This document shows positions 7,493-13,879 of a DNA stretch of 64,000 bases, piece after piece (positions within the stretch are counted from its first letter, which is position 1; each line of letters begins with the position of its first letter). The DNA lies in assembly GCF_900129885.1 (NCBI RefSeq), contig NZ_FQXE01000008.1:1-64000 (forward strand), in the 5' to 3' direction. Below the pieces are notes generated by a model. The model did not search any database and was not told the DNA's origin. It saw nothing but the letters and a program-made list of their open reading frames with translations. Source of the DNA: Pollutimonas bauzanensis (lineage in GTDB: Bacteria; Pseudomonadota; Gammaproteobacteria; Burkholderiales; Burkholderiaceae_B). The position numbers were made by a program, and so were the translations under genes.

Positions 7493-7876
7493 TTAACTAC
7501 CGGATAAAGACTGCGCGATGGCAATGCCAAGTATTGTTAAAGCGATTGAGCCTATGACATGCAAGCCAATTTCTAGCGCGGCGCTGGCTAGTTCCCGGCT
7601 CTGGATCATGGTGCCAACTTCCAGCGAAAACGTGGAAAAAGTCGTCAAACCACCCATAAAACCGGTAATCACAGCCAGACGCCATTCTGGCGCCAGCCCA
7701 CTGTGATTGGCGAAGAATACGCTGGCAACACCTATGAGCAGGCCACCGATCAAATTAGCGGCCAACGTGCCCAGCGGTAGTGTCGGCCAAAGCGAGTTCA
7801 AACCCATGCCCAGTACCCAACGCAACAAGGCACCGAGGGCAGCACCGATAGAAATTGCAAAAATTGCACTTAGCAT
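7493..7876 (-). CDS. crcB: CrcB/Fluc fluoride channel
   Basis: A 127-residue four-helix membrane protein of the Fluc family, which exports fluoride passively as an antiparallel dimer. Diagnostic segments are GALLRWVLG near the N-terminus, PLGTLAANLIGGLLIG (helix 2 with the conserved Asn) and GFMGGLTTFSTFSLE (helix 3 break with the Phe pair and the central Na+ site). I start at 7876 (MLSAIFAIS) by comparison with known CrcB N-termini; in-frame ATGs at 7888 and 7948 exist and none has a strong ribosome site. The fluoride riboswitch at 8071-8123 precedes it with a long leader. It heads the crcB-DUF190-histidine phosphatase operon. Confidence 0.92.
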   Translation of the reverse strand: MLSAIFAISIGAALGALLRWVLGMGLNSLWPTLPLGTLAANLIGGLLIGVASVFFANHSGLAPEWRLAVITGFMGGLTTFSTFSLEVGTMIQSRELASAALEIGLHVIGSIALTILGIAIAQSLSGS

Positions 7877-8070
7877 GGCAGCCGCCATGTAATGGAGCGA
7901 GATGATTGTGGCCGGACTTGCGGCCGAACCCAACCCATGGCCGAGCATGGAGAATGAAAAACGAAGGAAGAAAGAGGCATCTTAATCATGGAACCGGATC
8001 TTTGCGTACGCGTTATCCTGGACCACAAATCGCTGATGCATACCGCCTACAGCCCTTGTGCCAGGGACCT

Positions 8071-8123
8071 GTAGGCATCATCAATCGGCTTGCGCCGATG
8101 GTTAAAGGAGGAATGCCATCTCC
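8071..8123 (-). promoter_or_regulatory. Fluoride riboswitch (crcB motif) 2, upstream of crcB
   Basis: Minus-strand GGAGATGGCATTCCTCC, then TTAACC, a hairpin, and TTGATGATGCCTAC: the full crcB-motif aptamer. Downstream, GCCTACAG (8076-8069) can pair with CTGTAGGC (8052-8045), again capturing the aptamer 3' strand, but no U tract follows. The switch may therefore use weak or Rho-assisted termination, or work at another level. Confidence 0.93.
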
Positions 8124-8129
8124 GTAAAG

Positions 8130-8158
8130 AGTGTAACAAGCCCAACGATGGCACGCAA
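8130..8158 (-). promoter_or_regulatory. Candidate promoter of the crcB operon
   Basis: On the minus strand TTGCGT (8158-8153) and TACACT (8135-8130) are separated by 17 bases. Transcription would start just ahead of riboswitch 2. Match to the sigma-70 consensus is moderate. Confidence 0.5.
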
Positions 8159-8182
8159 TACGTATAGGGCATAAGGCCAGGA

Positions 8183-8211
8183 TTGCCGAAACGCACACAC
8201 CGATGTAGACT
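8183..8211 (+). promoter_or_regulatory. Candidate promoter of the Ehr-mutS operon
   Basis: TTGCCG (8183-8188) and TAGACT (8206-8211) with a 17-base spacer, placing the start at the first bases of riboswitch 3. It is divergent from the crcB promoter 25 bases away. Confidence 0.55.
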
Positions 8212-8219
8212 GTGTTACA

Positions 8220-8269
8220 GGAGATGGCATTCCTCCTTATAACCGCCCAAACCGGCTGATGATGCCTAC
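8220..8269 (+). promoter_or_regulatory. Fluoride riboswitch (crcB motif) 3, upstream of the Ehr operon
   Basis: GGAGATGGCATTCCTCC, TTATAACC, a short GCC/GGC hairpin and CTGATGATGCCTAC form a compact, complete aptamer. An alternative hairpin can form between GCCTACCAA (8264-8272) and TTGGTGGC (8299-8306), which would sequester the aptamer's 3' strand. No U run follows, so the expression platform is atypical. A 165-base leader separates the aptamer from the first gene at 8434 and contains the palindrome at 8351-8367. Confidence 0.92.
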
Positions 8270-8350
8270 CAAACTACTCCTGTTACGCAGGAAAGGGATT
8301 GGTGGCGCCGGTGAAAAAAACCGTTATAACCCTACCCATAGCGCCTCACT

Positions 8351-8367
8351 GTAACGCTTGTTACTTT
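8351..8367. promoter_or_regulatory. GTAAC-N4-GTTAC palindrome in the Ehr operon leader
   Basis: GTAAC (8351-8355), gctt, GTTAC (8360-8364), followed by TTT. The core equals that of the chrB-like operator at 2063-2082. In RNA it could be a small hairpin followed by four U residues; in DNA it could be an operator. The evidence does not separate the two. Confidence 0.4.
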
Positions 8368-8433
8368 TGCGCGGCAGCGAATTTCCCTGTGCGCGCGGCT
8401 CTGCAATTTAGTCGCGAGCCCTGAGGAGCAAGC

Positions 8434-9378
8434 ATGGTACGGGACATCCTGCTCCAGATTGCCCAAGTTGCCACGGTGCTTCTTTTGTCACCCTTATTGC
8501 AAGGCCTCATCCTGCAATGGGAAGAACGCGTTCAACGCGCGCAAGGGCCGGGTATCTTCCAGCCCTACCGTGATCTATGGAAGCTGTTTCACAAGCAGCA
8601 GGTCGTACCTGAGACCGCTAGTTTTATCTATTGGTTAGCACCCATCGTTGCCTTTACGTGCATGCTAACGGTGCCGATTCTTATTCCCGTGCTGACCAAT
8701 TACCCGTTGCCGGCATCGGACATGGGCGATATTTTGGGCGGAGGCTTAATCCTCACGCTGGGCGCTTTCATGATCACGCTGGCCGGATTGGATTCGGGCA
8801 GTGCCTACGGGGGCATAGGCGCCTCACGATCCGCCATGTTGGTTATCTTGGCCGAACCTGCGCTTATTTTGGTATTTGTCGGCATTACGCTGCTGGCCAA
8901 ATCCATGCTGCCTTTTGTCGTGAACCATTTGCTGGTGCGCCAGCCCGAGCTCTATTGGAGCCCCGCTCATCTGTTTCTGGTGGCGGCCTTCTTTATTCTT
9001 CTGCTGGTCGAGACCGACCGGTTGCCCATTCATTCCAGCACGCATATTGAAGTCTACATGATTGAAGAGGCTCGGGTTCTGGAGTATTCGGGTCCGTTAC
9101 TCGCCTTGTTGAAGTGGGCTTCCATGATGAAGCAGGCCATCTTCTACATCCTGTTCTGTAACGTGTTGGTGCTGCCGTGGGGCCTTTCCTATCGGGGCGA
9201 AGCCCTGGGAGTCTTGGGTGCCCTCATTGCACTTTTATTGAAATTCATGCTCGTTGCCGCGGCGGTCGTTTTTGTCGAAACCGCACAAGCGCGCTTGCGC
9301 TATTACCGCTATCAGGAACCCTTGGCTGCGTCTTTTCTTTTAGCCATCCTGGCCATTGTCGCCAACCAATTGAGGTAA
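8434..9378 (+). CDS. HyfC/NuoH-like membrane subunit of an Ehr complex
   Basis: A 314-residue eight-helix membrane protein homologous to HyfC/HycD and complex I NuoH, the subunit that joins the peripheral arm to the ion-pumping arm. Recognisable NuoH/HycD-family parts are ERVQRAQGPGIFQPYRDLWKL near the N-terminus (family GP..QPY.D..KL motif), LLLVETDRLPIHSSTH in loop TM5-6 (family E.DR.P.D, here with H for D) and VEYSG-like MIEEARVLEYSGP. The start has a strong GAGGAG Shine-Dalgarno. It is the first gene of a nine-kilobase-plus operon behind fluoride riboswitch 3. The gene order C-E-F-G-(H/I)-B resembles hydrogenase-4 type clusters without a formate dehydrogenase. Confidence 0.85.
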   Translation: MVRDILLQIAQVATVLLLSPLLQGLILQWEERVQRAQGPGIFQPYRDLWKLFHKQQVVPETASFIYWLAPIVAFTCMLTVPILIPVLTNYPLPASDMGDILGGGLILTLGAFMITLAGLDSGSAYGGIGASRSAMLVILAEPALILVFVGITLLAKSMLPFVVNHLLVRQPELYWSPAHLFLVAAFFILLLVETDRLPIHSSTHIEVYMIEEARVLEYSGPLLALLKWASMMKQAIFYILFCNVLVLPWGLSYRGEALGVLGALIALLLKFMLVAAAVVFVETAQARLRYYRYQEPLAASFLLAILAIVANQLR

Positions 9379-9383
9379 AAACC

Positions 9384-10064
9384 ATGCTCGCTGCGCACTT
9401 ACCACCCTTGGCCGCTTCACTTTTTAGCTTATTGGCCATAGGCAGCTTGCTATTGGCGTTTGTCATGCTGGGTTCGCGCTGGCTCAAAGACTATTTGCTG
9501 GCCTTTGCCGCGCAATCCTGGCTGATCGCGATTTTGTCGGCGGCCATTGGCTATTACGGGCACTTTACCGAGCTGTACTTGATTGCGGTCCTGACGGCGG
9601 TGTTTCGCGGCATGATCCTGCCGTGGATGATATTGCGGGTTGTCGACCGGCTGGATGTCGATCGCGAGTTGCAGGAGCGCTTGTCGGCGAGCACGAGCCT
9701 GGTACTAGGCGGGCTCCTGACGCTGTTCGCCTTTGTGGTCTCTACGCACCTGGCGCAGTCGCTAGACCTGGCCGGCACGGTCGCCGTACTGGCACTGACG
9801 GTCATGCTATCGATGAAATTAATTGGCTTTCTGATGTTGGCGGTGCGTGGCGAAGCCGTGAGCCAAGTGCTTGGGCTGTTGGTCCTGGAGAACGGTATTT
9901 TTCTGGGTAGCCAGATTCTGATACCCGGCATGCCCTTGCTGATCGAGCTGGTCATTCTTTTTGATTTGTTGGTCGTGGTGGCATGCTTTGGCGTTCTGGT
10001 GCGCTATTTGGCCGTGCATGCCGGTGCCACCAACGCGCGCGCCTTACGCAGATTGGTGGGCTGA
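9384..10064 (+). CDS. HyfE/NuoK-like membrane subunit of an Ehr complex
   Basis: A 226-residue membrane protein with about seven helices, close in size to HyfE (hydrogenase-4 component E), whose C-terminal part corresponds to NuoK. Characteristic is the ending LLVLENGIFLGSQILIPGMPLLIELVILFDLLVVV, where the buried Glu of LENG and Glu of IELVILFD match the conserved intramembrane acids of the family. The ATG at 9384 follows the HyfC stop by five bases with GAGG upstream; the longer upstream frame overlaps the previous gene and is not real. Its TGA overlaps the next ATG, as expected for a tightly coupled complex operon. Confidence 0.83.
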   Translation: MLAAHLPPLAASLFSLLAIGSLLLAFVMLGSRWLKDYLLAFAAQSWLIAILSAAIGYYGHFTELYLIAVLTAVFRGMILPWMILRVVDRLDVDRELQERLSASTSLVLGGLLTLFAFVVSTHLAQSLDLAGTVAVLALTVMLSMKLIGFLMLAVRGEAVSQVLGLLVLENGIFLGSQILIPGMPLLIELVILFDLLVVVACFGVLVRYLAVHAGATNARALRRLVG

Positions 10065-11563
10065 TGACCATACGACTAATCCTAATCATTTTGCTCGCGC
10101 CGTTGGCAGCTGTTCTAGGCTGCTTAGCAGTACGCCGGCCGCGACCCGCCGAATTCTTGAACTTAGCGGCGGCCGTTGCCGTATTTCTGGCCACGTTACG
10201 GCTATTGCCCGAAACCTTGAATGGTCCATTCTACTTTTGGAATGACTATTTGATCGTGGATGCGTTGGGTACCTGGGCGCTGCTGTGCGTATCGAGTGTG
10301 TATCTGCTGGGATCGATTTACGCCATAGGCTACATGCGTATTCTCAATGTAGAGGTGCGTTTGCACCGCTTCTATGCGCTCTATGCCGGGTTTGGCCTGA
10401 CCACGCTAACGAGTCCGCTCATGAATAACGCCGGGGTGTACTGGATCGCCATTGAGCTGACCACCTTGGTTTCCACGTTTCTGGTGTGTTTTGAGCTGAG
10501 CCGTGAAAGCATCGAAGCCGCCTGGAAATACATTGTGATTGTGTCGGCCGGCATCAGTTTGGCGCTTCTGGGCACCATACTGTATTACTGGGGCGCAAGC
10601 CTCGTGCTAGGCCCAACCTACGATATGACGTGGAAAGCGCTCAGAACCGCTGCGCCGCACATGAATCCGGCTATCAGCACAATCGCTTTCTTTCTTGTTA
10701 TTGTCGGGTTCGGCACCAAAGTCGGACTCGCGCCCATGCATACCTGGCTGCCCGATGCACATAGCGAAGGACCGACACCTGTGTCGGTCATGCTCTCCGG
10801 GGCGCTGCTGAATACGGCCATGGTCGGCATTGCACGCTATTTGCAAATTAGCGACGCGGCGCAGATCGGGCTGCTGCCACGCGCGTTGGTTGTTGTGCTG
10901 GGCACGGCGTCGTTGGCGGTGGCGGCCTTGTTCATCGTTCGCCAAACCAATATCAAGCGGCTGATGGCCTATTCCAGTATTGAACACATGGGTATTTTGG
11001 CACTCGGCTTTGGATTCGGTGGCCCCCTGGGCGTGGCCGGCGCGCTTTATCACATGCTGAATCATTCGTTATGTAAGTCGCTCATGTTCTTCGGCGCCGG
11101 CAACGTCATGCGGGTATGGGGCACCAAGAGAATCAAAGCGATACGCGACGTGCCCCGCCGGCTTCCCGTTTCGGGCTGGTTGTGGCTTGCCGGCGCCGTG
11201 GCAATCACCGGAGCCCCGCCTTTTGGCCTGTTCTTAAGCGAAATCGTCATCTTACGCGCCGGTCTGACCACGGCCTTTGTCTGGGCGGCGTTTCTGATGG
11301 CGCTGCTGCTGATCGTCGTCTTTATCGGGTTTCTGAATCATTTTCGTGCCCTGTACTTTAGCCCCATTCCAGATAGCCATCGTGATACATCGACCTCGAA
11401 TAAGAAAACAAAGGCGCCAGCCGACTTTCCCTCGGTCTGGTGTACCTTGCCGATGTGGTTGGCCTTGATCCCGTTACTCGTTCTGGGTTTGTGGTGGCCC
11501 GATTTCTTTATGCGTTTCTTTGCCGCTGTAGCCGCCGGACTGGGCGCAGGAGGCACACCATGA
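10064..11563 (+). CDS. HyfF-like antiporter subunit of an Ehr complex (NuoN/NuoM type)
   Basis: A 499-residue membrane protein with around 14 helices from the proton-conducting transporter family shared by complex I, Mrp antiporters and group 4 hydrogenases. The core shows WIAIELTTLVSTFLVCFE (helix 5 Glu), GFGTKVGLAPMHTWLPDAHSEGPTPVSVMLSGALL (helix 7 Lys and helix 8 broken-helix region) and KRLMAYSSIEHMGILALG (helix 10-11). All charged residues of the proposed ion half-channel that I can locate are kept, which argues for an active pump. It starts at 10064 by ATGA overlap with HyfE and ends overlapping the large-subunit start. Role: one of two ion-translocating modules of the complex. Confidence 0.87.
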   Translation: MTIRLILIILLAPLAAVLGCLAVRRPRPAEFLNLAAAVAVFLATLRLLPETLNGPFYFWNDYLIVDALGTWALLCVSSVYLLGSIYAIGYMRILNVEVRLHRFYALYAGFGLTTLTSPLMNNAGVYWIAIELTTLVSTFLVCFELSRESIEAAWKYIVIVSAGISLALLGTILYYWGASLVLGPTYDMTWKALRTAAPHMNPAISTIAFFLVIVGFGTKVGLAPMHTWLPDAHSEGPTPVSVMLSGALLNTAMVGIARYLQISDAAQIGLLPRALVVVLGTASLAVAALFIVRQTNIKRLMAYSSIEHMGILALGFGFGGPLGVAGALYHMLNHSLCKSLMFFGAGNVMRVWGTKRIKAIRDVPRRLPVSGWLWLAGAVAITGAPPFGLFLSEIVILRAGLTTAFVWAAFLMALLLIVVFIGFLNHFRALYFSPIPDSHRDTSTSNKKTKAPADFPSVWCTLPMWLALIPLLVLGLWWPDFFMRFFAAVAAGLGAGGTP

Positions 11564-13053
11564 ACGATCCGCGTATTGAAGATCTGGATATTGATCAACT
11601 ACCCATGCGCTGCCAGCAGTTAGTAACGCAGGGCGGTCGTCTGGACTTTGCCTACGCCTGGTTTCCCAACCAGGATACCGATCCCGAGCTTCGATATATT
11701 GTCCATCCCGCACCGAGTCAGCCATTACACATCTGGCGTTGCCGCCCTGGCCAAGCGTCCATTCCTAGCCTTGCCGACATCGCTCCCCTGGCGTCATGGT
11801 ATGAACGCGAGATGAGTGATCTGTGCGGGCTGCACTTTCGGGGTCAAGCCCATACCCAGCCGCTTGTCTTCTTGCCGGGTGCGACTGTAACAGCACCTCC
11901 GCTGAGTTTGGCCAGCGCCGAACCGCTGCTTCGCTATAAGCCGGTGGCCTATGAGCTACCGCACATCGGGGGTCCGGATCGGGAAGATATTCAGGTGTTG
12001 CCCTTTGGACCAGTACGCGCCGATGTCGTGGAGTCCGCACAGTTTGTGTTTTTCTATATTGGCGAAGCAATCCTGCACTACCATGCGCAGCTTTTTTTCA
12101 AGCATCGCGGCATGGAAAAACGCTTCGAAGGCCGACCATCGGATTTAGGCGTGGTATTGGCCGAACGGGTCTCAGGCGTGGGTAGCGCCGCTCATGCTCT
12201 GGCGTACAGCCAGGCGATCGAAGCCGCGGCGGGCTGCGTGGTGCCACCAAGGGCGCAAGCACTACGCGTCATTCTGGCTGAGCTGGAGCGTCTATACAAC
12301 CATTTGCATTATCTCGGTCATTTGTGCCATACGACGACCTTGAAAGTGGGTGAGGCGCAGGGCAAGTATCTGGAGGAGCTTGCCAAGCAAATCAATGCCC
12401 GAGTGGCCGGCGATCGCTTACTGCGTAACCTGCTCTGTCCTGGCGGACTGCGTCGCAATTTGCAGTTGGAAGGACTCACGTTTGATTTGCAAAAGTTACA
12501 GGATCGGTTCGCGCCTTATGCACGCATGCTCGAAACCAGTACGCCGCACCTGGACCGCCTGATAACCACCGGTCTGTTAACGCGGCAAGCCGCGATCGAT
12601 CAAGGCGCCACGGGCCCCATTGAACGGGCTTCGGGAATCAATCGAGATCTGCGCCGCGATCATCCGTATGCCGGCTATGCGTCGCTATTAGTGGGTGCCA
12701 CGGTGAAAGAAGCCGGTGATGCGCATGCACGCCAACAGGTCCGCATTACTGAAATCGAAAATAGCTTTGGCTTGATTGAGCAGGTCATGAATACGCTGCC
12801 ATCCGGACCGACCCACGTTCCATGTACGCCCTTGCCGGGCAGTGAGGGGTTGGGCTGGGCGGAGTCGCCCCGGGGCTCGCTCTATTACGCGGTACATATC
12901 GGCGGCGACGGCCGTTTGGCGCGGGTCAAAATCAAGTCGCCCAGCTTTTCCAATTGGCGCGTTTTTCCGTTCACGGTGCATGACAGCAACATGATGGACT
13001 ATGCGATCAACGAGGCCAGTTTTGGCCTGACCACGGCCGGTTGCGACCGCTAG
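11560..13053 (+). CDS. HyfG-like NuoCD/large-subunit homologue lacking the NiFe-site cysteines
   Basis: A 497-residue fusion of a NuoC-like N-terminal domain (to about residue 150) and a NuoD/hydrogenase-large-subunit domain, the arrangement of HycE/HyfG. The family stretch HRGxEKxxEG...LAERVCGICG is recognisable as HRGMEKRFEGRPSDL...LAERVSGVGS: both Ni-binding Cys are replaced (Ser205, Gly208). At the C-terminus the DPCxxC motif is also gone; the protein ends TTAGCDR with a single Cys. Hence it should not bind the NiFe centre, and no maturation protease cleavage is expected. This is the hallmark of Ehr-type complexes, in which the large subunit resembles NuoD. AGGAGG precedes the ATG. It is co-transcribed with the other subunits. 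Confidence 0.88.
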   Translation: MNDPRIEDLDIDQLPMRCQQLVTQGGRLDFAYAWFPNQDTDPELRYIVHPAPSQPLHIWRCRPGQASIPSLADIAPLASWYEREMSDLCGLHFRGQAHTQPLVFLPGATVTAPPLSLASAEPLLRYKPVAYELPHIGGPDREDIQVLPFGPVRADVVESAQFVFFYIGEAILHYHAQLFFKHRGMEKRFEGRPSDLGVVLAERVSGVGSAAHALAYSQAIEAAAGCVVPPRAQALRVILAELERLYNHLHYLGHLCHTTTLKVGEAQGKYLEELAKQINARVAGDRLLRNLLCPGGLRRNLQLEGLTFDLQKLQDRFAPYARMLETSTPHLDRLITTGLLTRQAAIDQGATGPIERASGINRDLRRDHPYAGYASLLVGATVKEAGDAHARQQVRITEIENSFGLIEQVMNTLPSGPTHVPCTPLPGSEGLGWAESPRGSLYYAVHIGGDGRLARVKIKSPSFSNWRVFPFTVHDSNMMDYAINEASFGLTTAGCDR

Positions 13054-13063
13054 GAGATAAGTG

Positions 13064-13879
13064 ATGCCATTGTGGACGCTGTACGGTTTAACAAAAGGAA
13101 AGGCCAGCACGGCGTGGCCGGAATCAGGTGATGATGGGCAAACCGGGGTGCGAGGCATGCCGCGTTTTGACCCGGCCAAATGCCTGGACGGATGCCAGCG
13201 CTGCGCGGATTCTTGCCTGCCCGAGGCGATTACCGTGATCGATGCCGGCCAAGCCCGCATCGCGGTCGATTACGGACGTTGCGTTACCTGCCAGGCGTGC
13301 GTAGAAGCCTGTCCGACCGGAGCATTTACCTCGTCCTCAGACTGGGCCTTTGGTGTTCGCCGGCGCGAGGATCTGGTTTGGGCCCAAGCCATAAAAACGC
13401 CCCAGGCAGAACAGCTAAAAGGGAATATCCATCGGATTTTTGGGCGTAGTCTACATATCCGCCACGTCGATGCAGGTTCCTGCAACGGATGCGAATCCGA
13501 ACTGCAGGCGCTGAATAATCCGTTCTATAACTTGCATCGATTAGGCATCTTTTTTACAGCCTCGCCGCGCTTTGCCGATTTACTACTGGTCACAGGACCG
13601 GTGACCTACGCCATGCGAGGCCCGCTTCTGGAAACCTATGAGGCAATGCCTGAACCTCGGTTTGTCATGGCTATGGGCACCTGCGCGGTATCGGGCGGCA
13701 CGAACGGCGGTGGTTATGCCTGCGGACAGGGCTTAGATGGCGTATTGCCCGTTGATGTCTACCTGCCCGGTTGCGCGCCCAATCCGGCAGCCATCATCCA
13801 TACGCTGTTGTTACTGCTTGAGCGCATGCCTCAGCGGGTGCATGGGGGGCAACAAGAGCACGAGGATAACCATGCCTGA
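13064..13879 (+). CDS. Fused ferredoxin (HyfH/NuoI) - small subunit (HyfI/NuoB) of an Ehr complex
   Basis: A 271-residue protein joining two subunits normally separate. Residues 34-90 form a two-cluster ferredoxin: Cys40/44/47/51 (spacing x3-x2-x3, one residue longer than canonical) and Cys73/76/79/83 (canonical x2-x2-x3 with Pro). Residues 130-255 are a NuoB/hydrogenase-small-subunit domain with SCNGC (140, 143), GTC (207) and PGC (237), all four ligands of the N2/proximal [4Fe-4S] cluster. So an electron wire is retained although the NiFe site is lost. I choose ATG 13064 with GGAG seven bases upstream rather than the GTG at 13061. Eight bases overlap with the next gene. Confidence 0.85.
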   Translation: MPLWTLYGLTKGKASTAWPESGDDGQTGVRGMPRFDPAKCLDGCQRCADSCLPEAITVIDAGQARIAVDYGRCVTCQACVEACPTGAFTSSSDWAFGVRRREDLVWAQAIKTPQAEQLKGNIHRIFGRSLHIRHVDAGSCNGCESELQALNNPFYNLHRLGIFFTASPRFADLLLVTGPVTYAMRGPLLETYEAMPEPRFVMAMGTCAVSGGTNGGGYACGQGLDGVLPVDVYLPGCAPNPAAIIHTLLLLLERMPQRVHGGQQEHEDNHA

